From contig CM070584.1 in the NCBI GenBank assembly GCA_036346355.1, positions 53,217,097 through 53,281,096 of the forward strand: a stretch of 64,000 nucleotides of DNA, read 5' to 3'. This DNA comes from Rhipidocladum racemiflorum (taxonomy: Eukaryota; Streptophyta; Magnoliopsida; Poales; Poaceae). Positions within the stretch are counted from its first letter, which is position 1. Every line of letters begins with the position of its first letter. The translations under genes and the position numbers were made by a program. The notes below the pieces were generated by a model that searched no databases, was not told where the DNA came from, and saw nothing but the letters and a program-made list of their open reading frames with translations. Of this stretch, positions 43,195 through 54,600 are shown in pieces.

Positions 43195-44320
43195 CGGCAA
43201 ACTGCCGGCCCCAGCAGCTGATTCATCCACGTGGACGAGGGGACGAAGGGTCACCAGTACTCAAATCGGAAGTACCAAGCAGCAAATTAAAAGACATGGG
43301 AATAATCCTTCAAAAAAGAAACAGAGTAAACATAATAATATTTGGGGCTTGACCCACTAATTAGTAGACAAGGACTTCTCTTGAAAAGATATACATATGC
43401 AATTCTATAATGATGATTTCCCTTGTGACCGTTTTAATTATTTGATTCTTCCTTTTTGGATATTAGGTAATTAAAAAACATAAATGAGAAAGAGAGGTGC
43501 ACATGTACTTTTTTTAGAGTTGCACAAATATTAAATCATGAATAGAAAATTATGTACGTCTCCGGCTATTAATTAAGTTACTCATTTAATTTACATTCCA
43601 CGCAAGAATGTATGAAGAAATCTGGCATCCTATTTGTCGCTAAATTCCAAGTTACACTATGGTTTATCTGCGATTTCCAATTAACCTTGTGTTGGCGTAC
43701 GTGTTTAATTATGAGATGTGTGGTTGAGTTGTGAGCTCGTGCATGCATTGCCAACGGAACGGCTCTACATCCCATTGTACTAATTCAGTTGTTTCTAAAT
43801 ATATATATTTGAGTAGACAAATTAAGCTTCGTACTTTCCTTTCAGAAAAATAATGCATCGCATATTCGCATGGAAAAAACCTTCACATCTCTATGTTGAT
43901 CAGCTTAGCTAGCGAAGGCATCGAAACCGCTCAGGTCACAGATTTAATAAAATGAGCATCGACGAGAAGACACTAGTTTGTCTAGTAAATGCCAAATTTA
44001 ACGTTGTTTCCAGCTAGCGAAGGCATCGAAACCGCTCAGGTCACAAATTTAACGTGGTGAACAACGCAGAATGGAGTTGTCAGCTGGCCAAGGTTGATCA
44101 AAAGTTACTTGCGTAGTTGCGTGTGATCGAATCTGTACGATTAGTCGTACTGCATAGAGCAAGGGCATAAGGACATCGTTGCGAGACGTACGTACGCGCT
44201 GTCATTTGGCACTTGCGAAACCCTGTCAAACCTACGCGCCAGCTTGACGTTTTAGGTTCAATGACGTGTTAGATTTTACGCTTCAATCAATACACACACA
44301 CTCATATATATATATATACA
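43195..44320. other. Intergenic DNA with a 41-bp direct duplication
   Basis: No gene is visible. agctagcgaaggcatcgaaa plus the next 21 bases occurs at 43907-43947 and again at 44012-44052 with one or two changes, 105 bases apart. The remainder is AT-rich. Confidence 0.6.
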
Positions 44321-44670
44321 CTAGTAAGATGCTCGTGCGTTGCAACGGTATCTACATTTTGAACGGCTGTCCTGCTATTACGATAATATGAAACAAGAAA
44401 ATATGTTGTGCAAATAATACCTTATACAGTAGGACACTATTGAAGCAGTATTTCTATATTTCTATGTAAATGAAGCGTTCTGACGCTTCGTTTCTTGCGC
44501 TTGGAGTAGTTAATTAATTAAAGAGGTGGGTAATTAAAGAATGGTCTTGTGTGCTGTCCTCCATCCACACTTGGAGTGGTTAATTAAAGAGGTGGGTAAT
44601 TAAAGAATGGCAGAACTGGTAATTTTGATGAAATGACGTGGGAAGAAACTCTCACTTTATATAGTAGAGA
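44321..44670 (-). mobile_element. Helitron-like non-autonomous element H1, 350 bp
   Basis: On the minus strand it begins TCTCTACTATATAAAGTGAG after an A and ends GCATCTTACTAG before a T, with the palindrome CGTTGCAACG and GCACG just upstream of the end. An A|TC start, a CTAG|T end and a hairpin near the 3' end are Helitron signs, and no target duplication is expected. It has the same family make-up as H3. Confidence 0.7.
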
Positions 44671-44684
44671 TATATATATATATA

Positions 44685-44920
44685 CTAGTTATATGCCCGT
44701 GCGTTGTTACGAAAAACAAAATTGATAACGAAAAATAAAGATTAAAAAATAAAAAAATACTATTTCATAAGATCAAACATCTATCTTTAACGCTTCGTTT
44801 CTTGCAAAAGCTGGCTAATTAAAGCAACGCTTCGTTTCTTGCGTAGAGCAATTAAGCAGGACAATTAAGTAGGACAATTAATGTGACGTGGGAAAAAACT
44901 CTCACTTTATATAGTAGAGA
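44685..44920 (-). mobile_element. Helitron-like non-autonomous element H2, 236 bp
   Basis: The same termini on the minus strand (TCTCTACTATATAAAG ... GGGCATATAACTAG) but a different interior (tgataacgaaaaataaag, aacgcttcgtttcttgc twice). It has the same family make-up as H4. Confidence 0.7.
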
Positions 44921-44924
44921 TATA

Positions 44925-45265
44925 CTAGTAAGCTGTCCGTGCGTTGCAACGGTATCTACATTTTGAACGGCTGTCCTGCTATTACGATAACATGAAATAA
45001 TAAAATATGTTGTGCAAATAATACCTTATACAGTAGGACACTATTGAAACAGTATTGAAACAAGAAAATATGTTCTGACGCTTCGTTTCTTGCGCCTGGA
45101 GTGGTTAATTAATTAAAGAGGTGGGTAATTAAATAATGGTCTTGTGTGCTGTCTTCCATTCACACCTGGAGTGGTTAATTAAAGAGGTGGGTAATTAAAG
45201 AATGGCAAAACTGGTAATTTTGATGAAATAACGTGGGAAGAAACCCTCACTTTATATAGTAGAGA
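44925..45265 (-). mobile_element. Helitron-like non-autonomous element H3, 341 bp
   Basis: Near-copy of H1, with the same ggtatctacattttgaacgg and taatacctta blocks. It starts four bases after H2, so H1, H2 and H3 lie head to tail within 945 bp. Confidence 0.7.
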
Positions 45266-45614
45266 TATATATGATCAAATCGTCTTTCTTTACTTGCTCA
45301 TTTATTGCTTTTAGAAGCATGCTATGTGTTATTCTAATCCATGGTAGTAAATAGTCTTTGGAGTAATGAATAGTAATTAGGATATGCAAAGGAAATAAAA
45401 AAACAGTTCAAAGTTGTCTTGGAACCGTAGAACAACGTATATTTAGAAACAACGTATATGTATTTTTAATTTCGGACAAGAAAGGGACCCACCCCCCAAA
45501 GCTAGCAAGTCACGCACGCTAGCTTCACTGTCTCATGATCTCATTGGTAAAAATTAGTCATCATTTCCTAATTAAGATACGTTAATATATTTAATTAGCG
45601 CATCATCAGGAGGA

Positions 45615-45695
<81 letters not shown>

Positions 45696-46176
45696 GTAAT
45701 TAAAGTATTGCAATCTACCTAAACCACTTATTAGAGTACCGAAACTAACTAACTATGCTGGCCGGGTGCAGTTGATTATCTGTATTACATGGATTAATCC
45801 CTACATGTAGTAATTAATTTGGCAAACGCTGAAGAATTAATAGTCGTACGTGCAGTTGGGATGAAAATGCCGACAGTAAGAAGGCCAAGGCAGCAGAGCT
45901 TGGACAGAGAGGAGAGGTTTCTCTTTTTGGGTAGTGCATGTTCTTGGACGGACAAGGCACTTACTTTGCCCTTTTGGGCTATGGAAAAATATATACCAAT
46001 GGCCTCCCCCATCTGCCAATACATGAACCTGTCAGGATGCTCCGGCGAGTTAAACTAGTCCAGGACGGCAACACGAACAGCTGTTGGAACGGGACGCTCC
46101 TTCACCGACCGTAGCCCTGGATCCTCTGTGTCGACATTTCTTGTCTATATATGTCACGATTCTACGTGTGATTTGC
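45266..46176. other. Intergenic DNA with a long (AT)n tract
   Basis: Holds the AT microsatellite at 45616-45692. The open frames at 45794-46058 on both strands resemble no protein I know. No gene is called. Confidence 0.5.
45616..45692. repeat. (AT)n microsatellite, about 77 bp
   Basis: About 38 uninterrupted AT units. Confidence 0.95.
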
Positions 46177-46530
46177 ATGGACAGGATCGAGGTACATACA
46201 TACGCACACACACAAGTAAGTTTACTAGAAATTTATTTGAGGTCCGAGCCTTGCTCGGTTATGGACAGGATCGAGGTACATACATACGCACACACACAAG
46301 TAAGTTTACTAGAAATTTATTTGAGGTCCGAGCCTTGCTCGGTTATGGACAGGATCGAGGTACATACATACGCACACACACAAGTAAGTTTACTAGAAAT
46401 TTATTTGAGGTCCAAGCCTTGCTCGGTTATGGACAGGATCGAGGTACATACATACGCACACACACAAGTAAGTTTACTAGAAATTTATTTGAGGTCCGAG
46501 CCTTGCTCGGTTGGCGAAGGCACTGTATAG
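46084..46530 (+). CDS. Possible repeat-bearing ORF, unlikely gene
   Basis: A 148-codon frame with four 28-residue repeats preceded by a 32-residue leader (MERDAPSPTVALDPLCRHFL...). There is no TATA box at a proper distance, no homology I recognise, and a second frame across the same repeat is also open, which argues that the open frames follow from the repeat length rather than from selection. Listed only because it is the sole sizeable open frame of its area. Confidence 0.12.
   Translation: MERDAPSPTVALDPLCRHFLSIYVTILRVICMDRIEVHTYAHTQVSLLEIYLRSEPCSVMDRIEVHTYAHTQVSLLEIYLRSEPCSVMDRIEVHTYAHTQVSLLEIYLRSKPCSVMDRIEVHTYAHTQVSLLEIYLRSEPCSVGEGTV
46177..46512 (+). repeat. 84-bp tandem repeat, four copies
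   Basis: Copies start at 46177, 46261, 46345 and 46429. Each has atggacaggatcgaggtac, catacgcacacacacaag, taagtttactagaaattt and gtccgagccttgctcggtt. The only difference I see is one base in copy 3 (tccaagcc for tccgagcc). Since 84 is 28 codons, two plus-strand frames stay open through all copies. One encodes a repeat starting MDRIEVHTYAHTQVSLLE. Such uniform copies point to recent expansion or active homogenisation. Translation is not shown. Confidence 0.9.
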
Positions 46531-46679
46531 CCTACCTGTGTTTACGAGCGTGGTGAGCGTGTGTATGTTTGTAGTCCGACTGTTGCTCTTTTTTTTTAAC
46601 AAATGCTAGTGCTTTTAGCTATTTTTTTTTAAAAAAAAGAGTTTACTAGAAATTTGGCTTACACTATTTTTAGACCATT

Positions 46680-46845
46680 CACTACAAAAATCTAGGTTTT
46701 TTTTCCGACGGCCAAATTAATGTCGTTAGGGCTAGTATCACGGGCGGTGACCCGTCAGACACACCTGCAGGCCAGGGAAGGTACGGAATGCCTGACGAGT
46801 GACATCAGGGATATCCTTTACCGTCGGGACAAATATGGATTATGG
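46680..46845 (+). mobile_element. CACTA end fragment
   Basis: CACTACAAAAATC at 46680 followed by ccgacggccaaattaatgtcg, gtgacccgtcagac, tgacgagtgacatcaggg and taccgtcggga: a CACTA terminus with a subterminal region of another family than the 40415 element. The other end is not in view. Confidence 0.55.
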
Positions 46846-46901
46846 TAATTAAACACGTAAATTAAACCCTAGCTTATAGTAAAGTCATGCATCTCTATAT
46901 A

Positions 46902-47149
46902 CTAGTTACATGCCCGTGCATTGCTACGAAAAACAAAATTGATAACGAAAAATAAAGATTAAAAAATAAAAAAAACATTTCACAAGATCAAACATCTATC
47001 TTTAATGCTCCGTTTTTTACGAAAGCTGGCTAATTAAAGCAACGCTTCGTTTTTTGCGTAGGCAATTAAGCAGGGCAATTAAGCAGGGCAATTAATGACG
47101 TGGGTAGAACTCACCACTGCCACCAACTGTTGCTTTATAATAGTAGAGA
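46902..47149 (-). mobile_element. Helitron-like non-autonomous element H4, 248 bp
   Basis: Near-copy of H2 with the same termini (TCTCTACTATTATAAAG ... GGGCATGTAACTAG on the minus strand, between A and T). It lies 2 kb from the H1-H3 cluster. Confidence 0.7.
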
Positions 47150-47854
47150 TATAGATCATCACCAGTAATTACATATCCATTTTTATCCGCAGAAGCAAAG
47201 CATGCGTTAGTCATTCCACGTATCATCGTAAGGGGGATGTAAGCTAGACACAGTTTTGAATCACGGGATCAGAATCAAAATCAGAAAAGCTGCCAGGAGA
47301 ATCGATCGATCAGCTTAGATTTCAAAAGAAATTGGGGAACCTACAAATAGCAAAAGCCTTATGGTAAAGATTGGTTTAGTTTTGGACAATCTTTGGAATA
47401 GGCAATTCGAGCTATGCTTTCCTGGAAAATACTTGATTATAAATCCTAAAAAAAAAAAAAAAAAAACATTCGATTGAAACACAACAAATTACCGGGCTCT
47501 CATCAAGTGGGTTAATCACGTAATAAGCATATTTGTATTACCAATAATATAAAAGCATAGATGACAAACTCAAGTTCTTAATTAATTAAGGTGTTGTCTG
47601 GATTAATTTTGAGTTCTATCAAAACAAGGTTGTGTTAAGTTGGAGTTTGGACTTCAAGCCAATAACCACAGAAGATGTATACTCCACACCCACCGGCTCT
47701 ACATAGGCACAAGCTCAGGGAATAAAAGATAACGGCCTGCAACTAAACTAATCACAGCTAAAAGCTTAGGTTAGAGCAAAGACACCAAGTCGAAAGCTGA
47801 ACAATGGGTCAGCACTTCAATAGGAATCTCCACAACTCCACATACATACATACA

Positions 47855-47941
<87 letters not shown>

Positions 47942-48151
47942 TTTTGATAACTTTCACTCAGATGTTTTCTTTAGCAACCACATCCAAATTTCTGGTCATT
48001 AAATTTGCTTTGAGATCGATGCATGCCCCCCCTCCCCCCCGAATTGGAGGTGGGTTGCTATGTTTTGATCGGACAGACGTGTGTTTTGATCGTACAGTCT
48101 AAAATTTAGATGTTTTTTGGGACAAAAACATCCGGACGATGTCTATATACT
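47150..48151. other. Upstream region of the GA2ox gene
   Basis: No gene. It has a poly(A) run near 47450-47466, (CATA)n at 47840-47882 running into (AT)n to 47939, and a C-rich run near 48025-48040. The promoter of the GA2ox gene must lie here or in the last 300 bases of it. Confidence 0.5.
47840..47939. repeat. (CATA)n(AT)n microsatellite
   Basis: About ten CATA units then about 28 AT units, roughly 330 bases before the GA2ox start codon. Confidence 0.95.
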
Positions 48152-48161
48152 TATATATATA
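48152..48161 (+). promoter_or_regulatory. Putative TATA box of the GA2ox gene
   Basis: TATATATAT about 110 bases before the ATG, which would give a leader of roughly 80 bases. AT-rich surroundings make this a weak call. Confidence 0.35.
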
Positions 48162-48268
48162 TGCCACCACCCCTGCTCACTGCCATTAATTCCAAGTTAC
48201 CAACACGCACGCACACAACACAACCACAGTGCAAGATCGTATCAGCTGATTGCAGAAGTGCAAACGCC

Positions 48269-48669
48269 ATGGTGGTGACCTCTGCAGCGCCGGCGTGCCG
48301 CCGGGACATGGCGCCCGCCGTGCTCGCCATGGGCATCCCGACGATCGACATGTCCGCGCCAGCGGGGCGCGGCGAGCTGTCGCGCCAGATGGTGCGGGCT
48401 TGCGCTGAGCGCGGCTTCTTCAAGGCGGTCAACCACGGCGTGCCGCCGGGGGTGACCGCCCGGCTGGACGCCGCCGCCGCGGCGTTCTTCTCGCAGCCGG
48501 CGACGGCGAAGCAGTCGGCCGGGCCGCCGGACCCGCTGGGCTACGGCAGCCGGAGTATCGGGTCCAACGGCGACGTCGGCGAGCTGGAGTACCTGATCCT
48601 GCACACGAACCCGGAGGCGGTGGCGCACAAGGCCAAAGCCATCAATAGGAAGGACCCTTCACGGTTCAG
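48269..48669 (+). CDS. GA2ox: GA2ox exon 1
   Basis: 401 coding bases, 133 codons plus two bases, ending TTCAG before GTATATG. It is very GC-rich compared with its surroundings. It encodes the DIOX_N region and the GDVGELEYLILHTNPEAV stretch. Confidence 0.9.
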
Positions 48670-51600
48670 GTATATGCATGCATGCATGCCAGTCATAAAA
48701 CATATAGATATAACTTCTTTTTTGCAACGAATTTTGCTTGGTGTATTTTTTTTTTTTTGTTGATCCTGCTTAATAAGTACAAAGATTCTACCTTTGATAT
48801 TCTTGATGTGATGTTGCTGTTGCATTTGGTGGTAATACTTGGAACTGGAAGTGGGCGTTAATTAATTAATGACCCCGTGACGAAAGCAAAAAAGATTAAT
48901 GAAACGAGAAAAAATAAAAATTATTATGTGGCAAGCTAGACAAGATGCACGCGTCAGTAGATTTGAAGTTGAATCAGATCGATGATGCATCCCGGATTAG
49001 CATGCTTGTATATACTTCCTCCAATTTGATAATATATGTCGCTGGAGCGTTTTGAGGCGGGTGTAAGAATATTAGTCATTGGAAATGCGTGCATGTAGCT
49101 GCATTCAAACCACCACTCCATTACACGTGCTGCATGCAATCAAGTTATACATTGCTGCATTGAGGCGAGAGCTTTGCACGCCTCGCGCAGGAGATGAACC
49201 AATGTATGTAACTTTCACATTTAAGTATTCATTTAACCAGGCTTCGAACTGCGTAGGGAGGCTTGGATAATTGGGCACAACCATCTGAGCTACAAGCATA
49301 CTACTAGTGTTCATTATACATCACTATATTTGAAATCTTGTTTGGTTCAAGTAATTAGTTAGCTATCTTGTGCATATTTAAGTTAACCTTACGAAATACG
49401 GGATTTGATAAATTTAATCTGGATATATATATATTTATATATTTATATGCATATGATATGCTCATCATGTCCGTATTAGTTAATTAACGTATGATTTTGA
49501 TCAATCTGATGCTAGCAATATACCTGACGTGGAGAATGGGAATATTTTCTTTTGGATGTTAATTGTTCATTTTTACTCGGAACTTTTTAGTTGCACTTTC
49601 AGAGTAACAAAATGAATGGTGCATTGCTTGAAAAGCTAGAGTTATTTTGCATGTCGTTTAATTTAGCACTTTAATATATAAACTAAAACTATGAAAGCAG
49701 AAATTGAAACGATAGTGTATTTTCTCTTTAAAACTTTTTTGTTGTCTTAGCCCTAATAAACAAAATGACTACAATACGCCTATATATTAAATACCATAGC
49801 AGGCAATTGGTATTAAGAAAATATAGCATCCTTAATAAATTAGAACGCTAGCTAGGAAGAATCAAGGATATCGATATCATACACATATATATCATGACAT
49901 AACATGTAATGTTATATTGTAGCAAGGGATGGCCCATCAATTAAAACCGTGCGCATATATAATTTGCCTCTTAAGCGCCAATTATTGTCCGAATGCGTGA
50001 CATAATAATCGATTTTGTTATAGCCTTATAATAGGCCAAAGACAACTGGGTGCAGTCATTGAGATCGCAATGTTAGTAATCTTACACAAAATGACACGAA
50101 CAGTATGTTGCATGTATATATGGTACGGAATAACTATAGAATTTGGTGGATATAAAGCTTAAAAAATAAGATCAAGAGGTTTTTTCTTTTCGAGGAAGAT
50201 CAAGAGGTAATTTTTCTATCTTAATCCCGAAAAAGATATGTCTAGCTACCTTAGAATCCATGCATGCATAACAGGAAAAAAAACAGTACATGATATTTTC
50301 GAATTCAACGGAGGAAAAAAAGTCTATTGACTAATAATAGATTTTTTTTTTCACCAACTGATTGATTAAATCACTCATGCAACAGCACATAAATAGTACC
50401 TCACTGTACTATATGGCAACACATCATAAACGTGTAATGTGCAATCCACCCTTATGCCTTGTTTAATTAGGAGGCCAATTCCTAACCGGGATTCACGTGG
50501 ATAAACTGAAATTCTAGCCTAAAATTTCGGTCCATCCACATAGATCCTAATTAGAAATAGGCATATCAAATAAGGCCTTATGGTATAATCATGCAACCCG
50601 GTCAGTCGGGGCACCAAATCAATATGGAAATTTTCAAAAACAATTCTTCACGCACTTAATTTTCAATGTACACTGGCTACGCATAAAACATCACGATTCA
50701 AATTCGTTTTGCAATAACAGTAACAAAAAGGAAAAAAAAAATGTTGTTATACCCCTTTATCCTTTCAAGTATACTTTAATATTGATTATAAGATAGTTCA
50801 GTGTGAGTTCCACCAAAAACTTCATCAAAGCTCTTTATCGATGAAATTTTTTTAACTATGTCGCTTTGAATTATCTTAAAATTATTATTATTGGAGTTTA
50901 TGAAAAGCAATAAAAAAGCATAACACATTCATTCAAACGGTATATTGAAGATAAAAGTATATACTTGGGAGAGTAAAAAAGAAGAAAAAAAAAAAGCTTC
51001 CTTTATATATGCCCGCGCCCTAGGACAGTGTACTGTCGATCGAGCGTCCTTGCGTCCTTCTGGGCTCCGACCAACGTTAGTGTTACACACGCCCCAACTG
51101 ATGATAATGTCAGCAGCAGACGTACACCAAACAGTGCCCTGCTAGAAATAGAAATCACAGATGTAGATATATTCTATGGAATTACTTCGATTGATCATGA
51201 TCTGCCAGTGATAGATCGTACACATACAGCTATTCTTGTCACGAAGAGGTACATGCAAGATGATTGTTTTCCTAGCTGTACTTCTATATTTTTTCTCTCC
51301 GTATAAATTTCGTATAAATTGTACAAAAATTAAAACAAACGAATAGGTAAGTAATCATCGCTGCTGTTTATTCTTGCTTAGAGTAGCGCCGGCGGGGGAA
51401 TTACAAATCTGATGATCCATAATCAAAGGTGCCTATTGGGTCGGTATTAATTTAAAGATAGGCTGAAGGTTACATGCGTAATTTTGTACCCCCATGTCAG
51501 ATTGGAAAAGGAAGGTTATGAAGGTAACACACCCTTCTGGTTGTAAACTACCAAATCCTGGCCGGTGCTTATCTGTTTGTTTCGCATGGACGACAAGGCT

Positions 51601-54600
51601 GTAGATTGGGTACGAAACTTATGCATTAAGGATTCTGTTTGGTACGATTTTAGATTCCAGTAGAAACAGAAACAGTTTCAGATTCTTGGTAGAAACGTTT
51701 CAGGTTGGATTCTGTGAATCCGGTGGAACTGGATTAAGACCGATTCAGCCACAAAGTGCAAAAAGAAGAAACGATCCGAGGGGAATCGTTCTGAACTTTA
51801 GCTCGTTTGGTTGGGTTTCTTTCAGAATCTAGTAGAAACGGCCCAGTTTAAAGTTGCCAAACGGAGCCTAAGTAACCGAATTGGATCGTCATTGCTTATG
51901 GACTATGGGTAATGATTATTAAACTATGTGACTCACTGCTGCAGAATGGAAAAACACTATCGTTTCATCTGTATCGGTTTCTAACTTTTAAGAAAAAAAA
52001 AATCGATTATAATACGTGTGTCTAATCTGTAAATTTTGGAAACAGAGTCATCACAACCAATTCTTATCTAGAATCAATTGTGATGGCCAGTTTTTAGCCG
52101 GCATAGTTTAGTTAAAAAAATCTATATGCATAAGTTACCCTTTAGTTAACCAGCAGTTGATATTTTGAAGTAATAGTACCTCCTAGTACCTTTCAAATAC
52201 AGTAGAAAGTCTCAACTTTTCCTTCAACAACACATTTCCCAGTGTCCATGCACTGGTCACACTTGTAGCTGTAGGGTGGTTATTCGATGGTAGGAGAAGT
52301 GCATGTAAAATGCATGTGTATACACATATATATATTTCCGCCTGTGATCTATTCTTTTTTAAGTTTTGCGAAAGAAATTAGTGTCCTTGAAATTCTGTAG
52401 ATTCTACAGACTTCTTCGGCTCCACCACTAGCTGCATGCTTAGGTTCCTCTATAGCAGTGGCCGTACTTACTCCTGCCAATTTAATTGGTAGAAGCGATT
52501 TCTTAGGAAGCAGATCGGCAATAGTTATTAGTAGTGTAACCGTAACTTTTCTGCATATAAACTCTCAAAGCTAAGTCTCTGTGTGCATTCATGATTCATC
52601 AAATACCTTTGTAAAGCCTTGTATACATGTCGCGGCCATAGCCTGGGGTGAGAGGACTTCAACGCATATATCTGGTATCATAGCCTGGACAGACAATGAA
52701 ACAAGAGTAGACTGTGTTGTAATCCACCCATGGATCCAAATCCTAGCGAGATTTTCGAAATCTCGGCCGCGATTTTCGAAATCTCGATCGAGATTTTGAA
52801 TTTCGGACCTCCTCCCAGATCATAAATCTCAGCCGCGTAAAAAAATTTAAAAAGCTATTGTAACTATTCAAATCTCGGTGATTTCGGCCGAAATCTCATA
52901 CTTTTTTTTTACCGGATTTTGATTTTTGTTAGCCGGATTTGATTGAAATTGAGGCCAAGATAATTCCCAAAAAAAAAATTAAATTTTGTGACCATTTTTT
53001 GTCATTTCAATTTGAACGAAATCTCGGATTTTTCGGTTGAAAAACGACTGGATTTCGAATTCGATTCTTGGATTTCGTCCGGATTTTATTTGAAATTCCG
53101 AGATCTCGGATTTCGGGCACCTCCGAGATATATACCGACAACGAAATTTTAAACATTGAATCCACTGATGTTCAACAATCAAGAAACAACTAGTGGCTCG
53201 GTAAGTTCTCTGCGTCAGTGGAAGTAAAGCTAGAATGGCCCTATATATCCTTCGATGCCATAAGTGGCCAAATAAAAGGACGCGCAACTGCACATGCACG
53301 ATGCATGCATGCAGGGAAGGCCTTGACCAGGATTATGCAGTTTTGATCGGCGGAGGCAGCGATGGATGGATGGCCGGATGTGTGGATTGTTCAGCTAGCT
53401 GGCGGAACGTACGTGCTGATGGGGTCGTTCAGGACGAGCAGGCGTGCTGGTCTGAAAGGAGGTTTGGCAGATGCTGTCGCCCCACACTGGCGATCCTGAA
53501 CATTCACAGCTGCATAGGGATGGCAATATTACCCGTGTAACTTCCGTGGGTATGTTTCTCTTCTGTTGCCCGCGGATATATTCATAGGGGGAGGGATAAA
53601 ATTTACCCGACGGGTAAGCGGGTATGGGTATAGGGAAGCTCTACCCGTGAGGTGCCCGTTCAGTCCGATTACCCACTGCCTTCTATTAATACGTGGGTCA
53701 CAATAGACGTCTAGTTGGCCTCTTGATCCCTCAATTTGTGGTACCTCATATTAATAATTTGTAGTTGGTGATGCCGTGATGGGTGATTTGTAATATGCGT
53801 GATGATTGATGAATTGTTTCTATTTTAATTATAGAACTTGAGCGTGTGTGATGACCGATAAACTATTTTTATTTTAATTGTTAAACTTGAGCATTCGTGT
53901 GTCATTTGTCTGCATGTGTTATTTTAATTCTTATTCCTATGTGCATTTAAAATTTTGAATCATTGATAATCATTCTTCAATCCATATAATGTAGTTGATT
54001 CCTACAATTTTATCAAAGGGATTGTATCGTTACCATTACTCATTAGCTCCTAGTGCCTTTTGGTTGGAAGGATTATTGATGATGGCGGGTAAACGGGTAT
54101 ATCCGCGGGTAACGGGTACCTACGGGCGACGGGTATGGGCAAAATTCTTTACCCGTCACCTTGCGTGGTATACCCGTGGGGGGGATTTTGTTTGACGGGT
54201 ATGGGTATGGGCTAGCACGACACGTACCCGCCACACCCGATTACCATCCCTATCACAGCAGGAATATCCACATAGTGGATTGTTTCCTCTGAATTACTCC
54301 CTCCTCCGGTCACAAATAGTTGTCGTTTTGTATATTGACACGGTCTCCGAAACACAGATTTGACCAGTGATTTCTATTATAATATATCTATAAAACCCAA
54401 TAAAATTATAATATTATGAAATTACTTTTGAGACAAATCTACACACATGATTTTCATGTATCCAATATAAATATTTAAAAATATATTGACAATCAGATTT
54501 CAAAATTTTGATTACAACTATGTACAAAATGACAACTACTGTGACCAAATGGAGTATATATGGCCCCTTGAATGATCATGAAGAATATCAGGAGTGTTTA

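Noticed and set aside
45794..46058. Overlapping open frames on both strands
   Set aside because: No recognisable domain, no promoter or splice context; mutual overlap suggests chance.
49235..49305. Possible tRNA gene on the minus strand
   Set aside because: A- and B-box-like sequences are present, but the arms do not pair as a tRNA and the sequence continues into a longer SINE-like body.
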